Below are positions 1-11,036 of a stretch of 64,000 bases of DNA, piece after piece; positions within the stretch are counted from its first letter, which is position 1, and each line of letters opens with the position of its first letter. The DNA comes from Linnemannia elongata. Its lineage: Eukaryota > Mortierellomycota > Mortierellomycetes > Mortierellales > Mortierellaceae. Where the stretch lies: contig JAXBDG010000008.1 of assembly GCA_036320915.1 (NCBI GenBank), forward strand, positions 2,604,001 through 2,668,000, read 5' to 3'. The notes under the pieces were generated by a model. It ran no database searches. It saw only the letters and a program-made list of their open reading frames with translations, and was not told the origin of the DNA. The position numbers and the translations under genes were made by a program.

Positions 1-2196
1 CCTGAATCTTCTATCAAGGACTGGAACCGTTGGTTGGGTATGTTCGTGTGTTTTGCTTCACACCTTCAAACCTCGACAGTTGACCGGCGCGACCATCGTT
101 ATCTAATTTTCGTCATTTTACTTGGCATCACTGAATTGTGTAGAGAACATTCAGGATTGGTGCATCTCGAGACAGCTGTGGTGGGGTCATCGGATCCCAG
201 CCTACAAGCCCGTCTTCGAGCACCACAGCATCCTCCAAACCCATTTCCCAACCGACACAGGCGACGGCCCCTGGTTCGTGGCTGACTCTGAAAAGGAGGC
301 TGCTCGACAGATCCAAAAGTTCCTCGCCGACAAAGGGCTCAAGGATACACCCTACAAAATTGTCCAGGATGATGATGTGCTCGACACTTGGTTCTCTTCA
401 GGACTATTGCCCCTCTCGGCTTTAGGCTGGACAGGATACCCACTTGCAAAGATGCTGCCGTGGAGATATCCGACCAACTTGATCGAGACGGGAACGGATA
501 TCATGTTCTTCTGGGTTGCCAGGATGGTGATGCTGTGTACGCACTTATCGGGCGAGGTGCCGTTCAAGGATATTATGTTCCATGCTATGGTTCGAGATGC
601 TCAAGGAAGGAAAATGAGCAAATCTGTTGGAAATGTCATCGACCCAACACATGTCATTGAAGGCATTACGCTCAAGGATCTGAAGGCAACTCTTGAGGGC
701 GGAAACTTGGCTGCCAAGGAGGTCAAACGGTCCCAGACTCAGATGGAGAAGGATTTTCCGAGAGGTATCCAGGCCAGTGGAGCAGACGCACTTCGATTTG
801 CGTTGGTGTCATCGACTCAACAGTCGCGTCAGATCAACTTGGACTTGGCGAACGTTACCTCAGCCCAGCATTTCGCCAACAAGCTTTGGAACCTGTCGGC
901 ATTCTACCGGACCCGTTTGAGCGACCTCAACTATGTATCATCGGTCTCTTCAGAGACCGTCCTTGCCCAGGGACTGACCGAATTTAGGAAGTCAGTCTCT
1001 GCCAGTGGTCAACAGCAACAACTCTCGCTGGTCGAGAGGTTCATCATGTCGCGTCTTGCAGACACAGTGAACAAGGTCAATGGCGGGATGGACCAGCTGG
1101 AGCCGTCGATTGCGACGGATACGGTGCGCAAGTTTATTATCCAGGACCTGTGCGATGTCTATGTCGAGTTCATCAAACCTGTCCTGGTGTCTGAGGACCA
1201 CAAGTCGATCCAGCAAAGGGATAGTGTGTTAAAGATCCTACAGACGTGTTTTGACGCGTCGTTGCGTATGATGCACCCCTTTATGCCCTTCGTCACCGAG
1301 GTATGAGTCACCTTTCTGTGTAGTTTGTCTATTTTTTATATATATTGTATACATTGATTAACGCCTTTTTTTTTTCTCTGCCGTGAATGTAGGAACTGTG
1401 GCAAAGAATGCTGCCAGAGTCCGCGGCTGGATCCACGTCAATCATGGTTTCCTCCTTCCCGTCGCCCTCAGAACTTGAGTCCTGGAAAGATGAAGGAGCC
1501 GAGAAGGACATGGAGGTACATAAAACAGTCGATTACTCCAGTGCTGTATTTTCAGGTCCAAGATGTCAAATATCACTAACTCGCCTTTTTTTTGTCCCTG
1601 GATAAAACCTGTAGGTGGCGCTGGGAGTGATTCAGGCATCGCGGTCACTGCGTCAAAGCCATCAGGTACCCATGTCCAAGGAGCTCCCCTTCACCGTCTG
1701 GACCAATGACACTTCCCTCGTAGCACCCGGAGGAGCTCTCCTCGAAAGTCAATCCTCCCTTTCACATTTCACGCGCTCCACTGGCGATATCAAACTTGCC
1801 TCTTCTACCTCCAACGACTTGGTTGTAGACCCTTCCGTGATGGCTGTGCATATCATCAGCCCCGAACTGAAGCTCCTCACGCCACTCTCGGCCATCAAGG
1901 ACGCTATTGCTGAAGCGGCCGCTGTTGATGCCGCCAAGGCCGCTGAAAAAGCAGCCGCAAATGCGGGCGGAGAGGGTGCGGCAAAGAAGCAGGAACAGGA
2001 ATTGAAGCGTCTGAACAAGAAATTGGGCAATGTACAAGGCGAGCTAGAGAAGTTGGGAGTGAGGTTGGGACGGCCCGAGTATTCGGAGAGGGTTCCTGAG
2101 AATGTGAGGCAGATGGATGCGAAGCGGAAGGTTGATCTGTTGGCGCAGGAGGAGCATTTGTTGACGACAATCCGGACCCTTGGTAGCGGTTTTTAG
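1..2196 (+). CDS. VAS1: Valyl-tRNA synthetase, 3' part (5' end outside window)
   Basis: Charges tRNA-Val with valine; class I aminoacyl-tRNA synthetase. In fungi one gene usually serves cytosol and mitochondria. Exons that keep frame: <1-37, 144-1300, 1393-1515, 1615-2196. The joins restore family-typical sequence: [21 protein letters not shown] across the first intron and [12 protein letters not shown] across the second. The catalytic KMSKS loop is present as [14 protein letters not shown] near 607-645. An anticodon-binding helical domain follows (about 1020-1300). The end is an Ala/Lys/Glu-rich coiled-coil arm (about 1880-2190) with the alternating [17 protein letters not shown] pattern of the ValRS C-terminal domain. 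The HIGH motif and editing-domain start lie upstream of base 1. Introns are 106, 92 and 99 nt. Family assignment is secure; only the exact splice sites are inferred. Confidence 0.95.
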
Positions 2197-2698
2197 ACCA
2201 TTTGTGATAAACGTATGTTAATTGTTATGTTTGTGGGACAGAAACGGAGTAAGTAGAAGGTGGTCCTCGCGTGAGAAAAAAAAATCAATATAACAAAAGC
2301 AAGAGAGAGGGAAATGATATATGCATATGCTCAATGGTGCACTTTTGTTTCAATGTGCGGGTATTGTTGATGAAAAAACTGGATAGCATGACAGGATGAG
2401 GAGGACGATGGGCGCGTTAAGTTGAGTGCTGTGTGTGGTGCGTTGAGCATGTGCATCGGTGTGCCTGAGTAGAAGTGCCTGAGTAGAAGTGCCTGAGTAG
2501 TAGGGTGAGACCCTCCAAGCCGCGGGAAGGGATGTTTTTATCTCCGGCGCGAACTCCCAAAAGAAGTCAAGCCGGGAGGACTGAGGGGGGACTGAGAGTG
2601 CCTTGTGGCCATGGGGGATGGGTGAGGGGGGAAGGGTTTTTTTTTCTTCCGACGTCATACTCCACTTTTACAAAGGATCCCGCAACGGTTTGCTTTTG

Positions 2699-2753
<55 letters not shown>

Positions 2754-2919
2754 GCACACTCATCGATAACAAGGAACCACAAACTCGCCTCTTCTTCCCT
2801 TTTCTTCCCTTTTCTTTTCTTTTCTTTTCTTTTCTTTTTTTCTTTCCCTCCCCCCCTTTTCTCTTTCACTCACTCCCACACCCCTCGATTCACACGACCA
2901 AACCATCACACCACAAAAA
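2197..2919. other. Intergenic region with microsatellites; promoter of the BAG-domain gene
   Basis: No gene seen. It holds a short 14-bp tandem repeat (unit TGCCTGAGTAGAAG, about 2462-2501), then a (CT)n run at 2705-2735 passing directly into a (CA)n run to about 2752, then TTTTC-type pyrimidine repeats up to about 2850. Long pyrimidine tracts just upstream of the ATG are typical of fungal core promoters. ATG context at 2920 is ACAAAAAATGG, a good initiation context. Confidence 0.6.
2705..2752. repeat. Compound (CT)n(CA)n microsatellite
   Basis: About 15 CT units at 2705-2735 run straight into about 9 CA units. It lies some 170 bp before the start codon of the BAG-domain gene, in its likely promoter or 5' UTR. 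Confidence 0.95.
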
Positions 2920-4209
2920 ATGGTCGCTGCATCAACCCGCCAGAACCTGATCATCGCCGGCTCAGCCATCGTCGGCCTCACAACCATCAGCGCCGTCGCC
3001 TACCTACTCATCCAAGACGACCGTCGCACAAAGCACCTGCGTCTCGTCAAAACCACTCAAAAGAAACTCTCGTCCTCGCTCACCAAGATAGAATCTGCCA
3101 TCCAGACCCTCCTGGACGAGGATGTGCGTCTCGCTCAAGTCCGTACAAAGACTCTCCGTCAACATCCTATTTACCCTGGGGACCCACATGTTCACTTGCC
3201 AGCATTGGGACTGATTAGTGCGGAGGATAAGGAGGTGTTTGGAGAGGATGTTGAGGAGACTCACGAGGAATTGATCCGGGAACGGAGTGACGAGCTTGGA
3301 TTTGCGAAGGATCCGGCAAAGGTTCGGCAGGGGTATAAGAAGCTGGATTTTTTGGTTCAGTCGATTAACGAGAGGCTGTTGAGGTTGTTGGAGGGGTTGG
3401 ATGCAGTTTCGCCAAGGGAGTTGATGGATTTGGGAGATGGGTTTGGAGGGTTGCCGTTGGCAAATGGACCGGAGGTGGTGGCGTTTGAGAAGGTGAGGAA
3501 GAGGAAGAGGGCCGATATTGCGAGGATTCAAAAGTTGATGGGCCAGATGGATAAGTTGGCGGGGAGCTTTAAGGATCGGTTGTCCGCTCTTGTGATCTAT
3601 GAGAGGAAGGCCGCTGAGGCTGAGGCCGAGGCCAAGGAGAAGGCTGCCCTTGCTGCTGTCAAGGCGGCTGAGGACACCCTCAAGCAGGAAAAGCAGGAAC
3701 GGGAGAACAAGGCGAATGGACACGTTGCCCCTGCAGTCGCAGCATTGGTCCAGGAGAACGTTTCGTTTGCAGACATCGCCAAGCACAACATCCCTGAGCC
3801 CCAGATCTTGGCCCCAACTGAGGATCTGGAAAAGATGAAGGAGGGTATCTCGTTCGCTGACGTCGCCAAGCACAACATCCCCGAACCCGAGACCCTGGCT
3901 CCTACTGAGGACCTGGAAAAGATGAAGGAGGGTATTTCGTTTGCCGATGTTGTCTCTCATCACATTGAGGAGGCTACTGCCCACAAGGAGGATGAGGAGA
4001 TTGTGGTGGAGGTCAAGGACGAGGCTGTGTTAGCTCAGACTGAGGATCTGGAGTTGATGAAGGAGGGTGTCTTGTTCTCTGAGGTCGTCTCTCACCATAT
4101 CGAAGAGACCCACACTACTAGTGTTGCTTACGAAGAGGAGGAAGTCAAGATCGTTGTTGCTGCCCCCACCGAGGAAGTCCTTGCCGCTGAGATTGCCGCC
4201 GCCCTTTAA
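2920..4209 (+). CDS. Membrane-anchored BAG-domain Hsp70 co-chaperone with C-terminal repeats
   Basis: Single-exon gene, 429 aa. Residues about 8-31 form one hydrophobic segment (LIIAGSAIVGLTTISAVAYLL) followed by basic residues, a signal-anchor arrangement. Residues about 145-230 look like a BAG domain: KKLDFLVQSINERLLRLLEGLD, then a helix RKRADIARIQKLMGQMDKL matching the R-K-x3-I-x2-IQ-x5-LD pattern by which BAG proteins bind the Hsp70 nucleotide-binding domain. This layout recalls yeast Snl1, but that protein is only about 160 aa. From about residue 280 come repeats of the form SFADVAKHNIPEP...TEDLEKMKEG at about 281, 310, 339 and 382. The protein most likely recruits Hsp70 to the ER or nuclear envelope. 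Family call moderate; the function of the repeats is unknown. Confidence 0.7.
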   Translation: MVAASTRQNLIIAGSAIVGLTTISAVAYLLIQDDRRTKHLRLVKTTQKKLSSSLTKIESAIQTLLDEDVRLAQVRTKTLRQHPIYPGDPHVHLPALGLISAEDKEVFGEDVEETHEELIRERSDELGFAKDPAKVRQGYKKLDFLVQSINERLLRLLEGLDAVSPRELMDLGDGFGGLPLANGPEVVAFEKVRKRKRADIARIQKLMGQMDKLAGSFKDRLSALVIYERKAAEAEAEAKEKAALAAVKAAEDTLKQEKQERENKANGHVAPAVAALVQENVSFADIAKHNIPEPQILAPTEDLEKMKEGISFADVAKHNIPEPETLAPTEDLEKMKEGISFADVVSHHIEEATAHKEDEEIVVEVKDEAVLAQTEDLELMKEGVLFSEVVSHHIEETHTTSVAYEEEEVKIVVAAPTEEVLAAEIAAAL

Positions 4210-4759
4210 AAGGACTCTTTCGCCACAGTTTTCCTTTCGCCCCTTGTCAACCCCTTCTTTCTTCATAGTACTTTGTTGATATGTTCATTGCTGTTTTTTT
4301 TCATTCGTTTATTTTATCTCTGTACATAAACTGTGTCTGATTTACGCGTTTTTTTTTCTTTACCCAAACTAAAAAGAGAGAGCGCCTCTTTTTCTGTATC
4401 AGTTTCTGCTTATGCCTCTGTCTCTGCTGCTGCTGCTGGACCTTGGTCCTTCTTCTCACTGAGGCCCTCCCTTCAACGCGACGATCGTCTCCCTCAACAT
4501 ATTTCACCTTCTGTTGCTGCTCCCGACTGCAGAACCTTCAGTCGCCGCGCGTAGATCGCTGTTGCTCCTCCTCCTCCTTCTCCCACTCTCTCCTGCTCCT
4601 CCTTCACCAGTCTCTCATCAGCCTCAACCTCGCCCCAAAAGAGGCCTCAGAAGGTCCAAACAAACTCTCCTTAGCCTCGTACTGTACACGTCGCATGGAT
4701 GGACCGGATCCAAAGGTATAGGATTATAGGTATGCCATAAAAATCCGAGATCTGAATCT
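4210..4759. other. Intergenic, pyrimidine-rich, no gene recognised
   Basis: 3' flank of the BAG gene, with T runs and GCTGCTGCTG (about 4426). Short open frames on both strands are of low complexity and lack family features. Confidence 0.5.
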
Positions 4760-4991
4760 CTAGATCTCGAAGTACGTTTTACCCGAAGGAGGAGGAGAAG
4801 AAAGGGAGAGATGGTTGTGAGGGTGGAAGCGGGTGAGACCGTTCGAGTGGTCGTATTCTTGGATTAGGGTGGTGATTTTCTGGACGTGTGGGGTACAGAG
4901 TTTTGGTTCAGAGGGATCGAATGTGAGGCCTTGGTGGACGTGGATCTCTAAGGACTCGAGTTTGGACGGCGGTGGACCTGGTTCTGTGTGT
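4760..4991 (-). pseudogene. Orphan coding-like exon, terminal part of an unrecognised protein
   Basis: On the minus strand a frame without ATG stays open for about 75 codons up to a TAG at 4760-4762. It shows the C-rich third positions of real genes in this window. Readable pieces are PPPSKLESLEIHVHQGL, FDPSEPKLCTPHVQKI and LIQEYDHSNGLTRFHPHN. A TGA lies just upstream of plausible YAG acceptors (exon start at 4991 or 4983), so it looks like a last exon. I find no convincing upstream exon: the next bases toward 5417 are a 30-nt poly(A) and low-complexity DNA, then an oppositely oriented gene. It is either the remnant of a truncated gene or a terminal exon whose partners I missed. Product unknown. 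Confidence 0.4.
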
Positions 4992-5102
4992 CTGTTGGGT
5001 CAATGGTCAATGGTTCCATCGTCCATACACGTTTTTTTTGGCCAGCCACGACGCCAACGACAGAAGATAAAGGGACTTCTTTTCTTTACCCCGTCCCCCC
5101 TG

Positions 5103-5134
<32 letters not shown>

Positions 5135-5416
5135 AAATGAGACCGTAGAATTATTTTGGATCGTTATCATCTTCCTCCTTCTGCCCCTGTTTCCTCTTTT
5201 TTCCTTTATTTTTTTTTTCTTTACACAAAACACCGCGCACCCCACACAAGGACACGGAAACCAAAACCCCAAGCACAAAGGACAAGAGCACTCTAACCCT
5301 ACTTCATCCAACCTTCCCCCCGCAAGAACCAATAAGCAAAACCGCACAGCACCAAACCAAGTCTCTACCATCCCTTCACCAATCTTTGATCGCGATCGGC
5401 CCTGCCTAACAAAGAG
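4992..5416. other. Intergenic with poly(A)30; promoter of 5417 gene
   Basis: Contains a perfect A30 at 5103-5132 and T-rich stretches (about 5190-5220), then a C/A-rich leader before the ATG at 5417. No coding signal seen. Confidence 0.5.
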
Positions 5417-6760
5417 ATGCAATCCCCAGCAAGCAGCATCCAATCCCCCCGCCCGCAAGGCTGGCAAGCCCAACAGAATCAACAACCAGGCGCATTCGAA
5501 AAAGAACTGATGGCCTCACTCCATGTCCTCCTCAACCAGCTTGGAGAAGTAGAGCGACAAGGCCTCGTCATGTTCCACAAGATGTAAGTTCCATGGCTGG
5601 AAAGAGGGTTCTGGGGTGTTACAATCAAGCATTCAGCAGGAAAAAAGCAAGCGGCACGCCTTTTTTTTTTTTTTTTTTTTTCCACTTTGCCCTCTTCGTG
5701 GACGTTTGCTTCTTTTTATCATCCAAGAAGAAACGCTTACGGGACGTCTGGCGCGACAAAAAGAGTTAAAGGAAGAAGAAACCATAAGGCGGGAAAATCA
5801 AGGATCCTCAGACGCGTTTGAGTGGAGAACACATTTATTAATTATCATGTCAATTAATAATCTTTTCCTACCCTTTGTGTATGATCCGCATACCCTTTAG
5901 TGAAGAGTCCTTCAAACATCCATACACCCAACAGGAAGCAATCGGTAAGATACACACCTCTCCATCAAACCGCAAGCGATAAACATTTCGAAAGTAAAGA
6001 AAAGAAGAACAAAGAAAAACCTTCCTAAATGTTCATACTAACCCAACTCCTCCCTACCCTCCTCCTTCACCCAACCTCTTCAACAAAAACTACAGCGGAC
6101 ACAGCAAACCTTCTAATCCAACTAGAAACCCTAACAACCCAATCAAAAACAACAGGCTTTGGAGCACTCACCCACCTCCCAACCTCCCAAACCGTCGCCT
6201 CAACTCCCACCCCATCTGCATCGGCAATCCCAACAACCACCACCCCCGGCCCCTCCGGACCAGGAGCAGGAGGTACCCCGAAACCCATGTTCCTCTCCCC
6301 GAGGATGCAGAATCATATCCATAATAACCAGCAGAATAATACCCTTAATAATGCAGTTGGGAATAACGCAGGAGGAACGGGCGCAGGAGGAGCAGGAGGT
6401 GCTGATACACAGATGATGTCTCCGACTCCAGTAAGCGTTGTAGGAACGCCCACCAGCACTAGCGCAGGTGCGAACGCGCCAGGAGGTGTCGTCGGGTCAC
6501 CATCCCCGTTCCCGACATCAGATATCCTCATGTCCGCCACAACCCCCATTGCCGACCCCAACCACCCTCCTCCACCACCTACAACAGGTACAGGAACAAC
6601 AGCAGCGACGCCAGCGACGCCATCGGCATGGTCTTCGAACCCGAGTGCGGCTCTAGCCCAGATGCTTGATGCTCGCCAAAAGGATGTTCAGGCGCTTTCG
6701 ACCGAGAAGCGGAAACTGAAGACGAATTTCAAGGTTGCTGCTCAGATGATCAAGATCTAG
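5417..6760 (+). CDS. Unrecognised protein: helical N-terminus, P/T/G/N-rich middle, basic C-terminal helix
   Basis: Predicted exons 5417-5583, 5901-5944 and 6096-6760 give 291 aa. The donors are GTAAGTT and GTAAGAT. Phase is kept at both junctions (FHK-IEESF and QEAI-ADTANLL). Residues about 27-100 are amphipathic helix-like: FEKELMASLHVLLNQLGEVERQG and TANLLIQLETLTTQ. The middle (about 110-245) is disordered, rich in Pro, Thr, Gly, Asn and Ser. The end, ALAQMLDARQKDVQALSTEKRKLKTNFKVAAQMIK, looks like a coiled coil. Short helical ends around a disordered linker occur in Mediator subunits and similar scaffold components, but no family is recognised. Confidence is good that it is a gene and low for any function. 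Confidence 0.6.
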
Positions 6761-6875
6761 TGAGAGGAAGGGAGGTAACGATAGATGGAACTCGCTTTAA
6801 TCAAAAAAGGAATCATGCAACAAGAAAAAAAAAATAAAAGAAAACGAGCAACGCACCAAAAGCCTTCACTGCCTG

Positions 6876-6919
<44 letters not shown>

Positions 6920-7040
6920 TTAAATTCAAAAATGATACAAAGAATATGGCTACGGGAAAAAATATAGTTACAGGAAGAAGTGAGGCTACGATGATAAAAG
7001 AACAACAAATGAGTGATAAAAAACAAAAAAAAGTAAAAGG

Positions 7041-7072
<32 letters not shown>

Positions 7073-7091
7073 AAAGAGTCGCGACCACTCA
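6761..7091. other. Convergent 3' intergenic region with T40 and A26 tracts
   Basis: Lies between a + gene ending at 6760 and a - gene ending at 7092. It holds T40 at 6879-6918 and A26 at 7042-7067, which are complementary and could pair. Probably contains both polyadenylation regions. Confidence 0.6.
6879..6918. repeat. Poly(T) tract, 40 nt
   Basis: Uninterrupted T40, the longest homopolymer in the window. With A26 at 7042-7067 it forms an inverted pair separated by 123 nt. Confidence 0.95.
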
Positions 7092-10000
7092 CTACCGAGA
7101 ATACCTCGCAGGCTTATAGACAGTCTCCCGACGCGGCCGACCACTAGGTGACGCAGAATCACGACTCCATCGGCCAGCTTCAACTCCGGACCCCTCAGAC
7201 CCTTCAGACACCTCCCCCGCCGCAATGGAAGCAGCCGTAACTGCTGCAGCAGCCGCCGCCTTTCGTGTCGTCTTTGCACTAGATGTCGCAGGTGCTGCCA
7301 CAGGTACCACAGTTTTCACAGTCTTGGGTACAGGCGCATGAGCAGAAGGTGCAGAAGGAGGGGCTGTGGAAAGTACAGGCCAATGGCGCTCAGAATCCCT
7401 CGCAAAAAAGACAACCAACTCATCGCCCTCCTTGACATCTCGGTTCGTCGTACAGATGACCTGGTTAGCGACACTACCAGTAATCAACGACACATTTCCG
7501 TCCAAGTCCTCGTTCAGAACGTAGAACGGACACAACAACTCCTGCCCCTTGATCTGGCCATCCACTACGAGCTGCTGCTGTTGTTTCCACGGCAAGGTGG
7601 TACTCTCGAGTTTGAACGGCACACCTTGCTCGTCTGTGGCATCCAAAACTGTCCGTCGGTACATGATCGCATACTGAGACGCCGCACCCACACCCTCCTT
7701 CAATGAATCAAACTCGTTCTCGGACATTGGCATCCCGAAATAAAAGCCCAAAGGTGTTCCTGCAGACAAGTCGATCTTGGCAAAGAGTCCCTTTCCAGCG
7801 TTGGGGATCTTGGACGCCTTCACCTCCACAACTTCCGCCAGCGACGTCGGCACACGACTCAGATCTAGATCCTCCAGCTGTCTCTTCACCACTGTGTTGT
7901 AGGTAGTGTCGCTGTTGATCACGGGCGAATCGTCCAGGTTCAAACCTCGTTCAAGAGCTAAAGCTGTGGCCGTCGCAGGTGTGGGGGGACACGAGTTGGG
8001 TTCATCCAGTCGCCCAGCAGCATCCACATCCAGTCGTCGCACACCCATACTTGTCGCCTTGGTACTACCATTGCTGCTGTTGAGAGGCCTGAAACGATAG
8101 GAGTCGAGACTGCTGATCTCATCCAGTGTGAACGAAGCCGGCACTGTTTCCGTCACATCCGCTCCATCCTTGTCACCCTCAGCAGCAGTAGCCTTGATCT
8201 TCTTACTGACGCCACCGACATTGTTGGTGTTGCCGGACGCGAGCTGCATCAACAGATCCTCATCCGCAAGTTCTCTCAGGTCAGGACCACGCTTCCTCGA
8301 ATCCGACGAATCCGCCCTCGCAAAGTCTGGTCGACCACCACTACCGCCACCGACCGTCACCGTGCCTGTCATCGTCGCGTCGCCAGCTGGTCCTGTAACA
8401 ACATCTCCGTTGTTCTTAGAAACACCAAAGCAGAGAGGCCAATCATGTCGGATTAGCCCCTCCATCCAGGCACAGTAATCAGCAACGGAAGTGTCAAAGT
8501 CGCAGGGCTGGTATGCCAGTCGGAAATGTGTGCTCCTGCTTCCTTCAGGCTTGAAGGGGATAAAGTACTTGTCGCCGTTATTTGTCAAGCAGGCTGATGC
8601 TGAGTTCATGGGCGTCTATTACATATAGAAAAAAGAACAAGGTTCGAAACAACGCAAACAAGGGTGGTGGTGAGTTGATTGATACTCTATTCGTTAGTAC
8701 CTCTTTAGCTATTTCATCCCATTGTTTGATAGAGTAAAGAAAAGAGATGAACTTACTTTGCCAGTAAAGACACGTGGGAGACCCTTCTCAGCAGAAAACT
8801 TCTTATCCAGCTCAACAGCAGCATGGATCAACTCCTGTCGTGCAGCCGTTCGATTAGGCATCGCCCGAAGAGCCAGGAACATCATATAGGGCTGAGTGTG
8901 CCACTTTGGTTTACCAGGCGCCGACCGGTGCGAGTGAGCTCCTCTTGCTGAATGAGAATGACTTCCATGACTCTTTGTTGGAGAAGAATGAGTCGAGGCC
9001 GATTCACGCATGAGATTGAGCTCCTGTCCTGGTGAGGCTGGAGGCGAGAAGGGCAGGATTCCGTGCGTGGAGAGCGCGCCCGAGTTGGTGGTCCGTCGGA
9101 ATCGACTCGTGGGTGAGGCATGGGGTTGGACAGAGACAAAGTTGCGTGTCAGCTGGAGGAGCTGAAGCTGGAAGGGTGAGGAGGACGACGGGGATGACAC
9201 TGGAGAGGAAATCGAAGGCGGGAAGGGCGAATAGAAATAATCGACCTGCGAGTCGCGTGCGCTGCTCTTGCCTCGAGTGGGAGAAGGACCACTGACACTA
9301 GCAGAAGCAGTAACAGCAGAACCATTGCCGAGGACAGAGATGGAGTCGTTCTGGCTCCGTTTGGTTGGCCGAGGGGTGGTGGACTTGGGAGTGGGGCGGG
9401 CTTGCTTCGGAGTCCGAGGTGTCCTGGCGCTGGTCGGAGTCTTTGACGAATCCTGGCCATGCGACTGGTGCGTCTGCTGCTGCTCCTGTTTGAAGGTTAC
9501 CCGCTGTACCTTGTTGGGCGGGGACAGGGCGATAGGTGCGAGATGGTTGTTGACATACACCACTCCCTCAGACATCACCTCATCCTCCTCGTCTCCCTCC
9601 TCTAATTCTCCTTCCTCTAGCTCTTCCTCCGCCAAGTCGACGACATCCTCATGCTCCTCCCTAACTCGATGACCATCCTCTCCCTTTTTATTGATGGCGA
9701 ACGAAAACCGAGCCGTTGTCAGTGGCTCTGCACTCTTGCTCGACCGCCTGCTTGTTTCTGTTACTGTTGTTGTCATTGTGTCCTCAGAAGAAAACAGGCC
9801 ATGGGAAGATGAGACAGGGGTGGTAGTGGGGAAGAGGTTATTGCGGTCATTACTGCTCACAGTGGGTGATGTCGGTGTACCCGTAGAAGTTGAAGTAGTG
9901 GTCGTTGTTGCTGATGTCTTTGTTGAAGATGCAGTTGCTGAGGCGACAACAGCCGGAGGAATGTGTCGAGAGGAAGAAGTGGGCGAGGAAAGGGAGTGAT

Positions 10001-11036
10001 GAATCATTCCTGGCCCCTTGGTGATCAGAGTTTGTGTCCCTGTACTACACTTGACCGCATAAGAATTCGACAAAGTGACTTGAGAGGAAGAGTCGGATAT
10101 CGAAGGCCTATTCAGAAGCTCGACACCATCCACGTCCATGTCTGTCTCTTCAACGACCAGGTCTCTTGGTCTTGGAGGCATCCTCGAAAGTGGGTGCAAT
10201 GGAGGTCGGAACGAAGACGAGACAGGGGCAGAGACGGTCTTGGCCATCATCTGAGGCCGATGCTGAACAGGACGATGGTGCTGTTGTTCCTCTCCAACAA
10301 ACGATGTGCGCTGAGAGCGGTGGTAGTAATCACCTTCGTACTGGTGCTGCTGGCTAAGCTTGTCCTCAGAATGAGTGGTGGAGACCAAGCGGACGGAGTC
10401 CGGATCCATAAAAGCCGCGGCACTGAGCATCAGCAGCGTGTCTGCAGCTGCAGAGTCGATTGAATGGCGATGGCCACCCCTTGGCGTGTAGTGGTAGGGT
10501 ATGTTGTCTCGAGTTGGCTCCAGGTGATATGGCAACTCTTGATGGCGGTAGTAGTGGTGGTTGAAGTGATGGTTGTTGTCGTGGGAAGAGGAGGAGGAGT
10601 GTTCTTGGTACTGGTGGTGGTGGCCATCGTATGAAGGGGTGTCGTGCGTGGATGAAGAAGAGGAAGGATATCGTTCTTGATGTTGAACTTGATGTTGGTA
10701 TTCGCTGTTGGTATGGTCCTTTCGCGGGTAGTCTGGTACATGCTCGGTGTCCTTCATGCTGTTGTACTGGCTATATGGGTGGTGAGTGTGAGAAGTAGTG
10801 GAAGAAGAGAAGCGATATGAAGAAGGGGAGACTGAAGACGAGGACGAAGACAAGGCCGAGGTGAGTGGTGGTGGTGAGGTAGAGGAAGAAGAAAAAGAAG
10901 GAGAGTGAGGCGAGGGAGGGCGAGGACGACCAAGTGAAGTATGTGCAGTCGGCATGGGTCCTTTGGGTATTTCAGTTGTTTGTTGAATGAAGACGGGAGA
11001 GAGAAGAAGGAAAGGGATGTCTGGGAAATGATGCAA
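7092..11036 (-). CDS. Large disordered protein with C-terminal degenerate SET domain
   Basis: Two exons (11036-8757, 8615-7092) give up to 1267 aa. A second in-frame ATG at 10955-10953 (MPTAHTSLGRPRPP) is an equally likely start. The splice joins PRVFTGK to TPMNSASAC with GTAAGT and TAG signals. The N-terminal ~700 residues are Ser/Thr/Pro/His-rich and disordered, with an acidic patch (EEELEEGELEEGDEEDE). The SET-like domain lies at about residues 1005-1160: SKIPNAGKGLFAKIDLSAGTPLG at its start and CTTNRDVKEGDELVVFFARD at its end, the usual RDI-x-GEEL-x-x-Y segment. The NHS-C motif expected before it is not visible and the final Tyr is Phe-Phe, so methyltransferase activity is doubtful. A role as chromatin reader or scaffold, as for PRDM or MLL5-like SET proteins, is an inference. 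Confidence 0.8.

Noticed and set aside
2505..3218. Frame over the microsatellite region (Ser-Leu and Thr-His runs)
   Set aside because: Driven by CT/CA repeats and overlapping the start of the BAG-domain gene in another frame.
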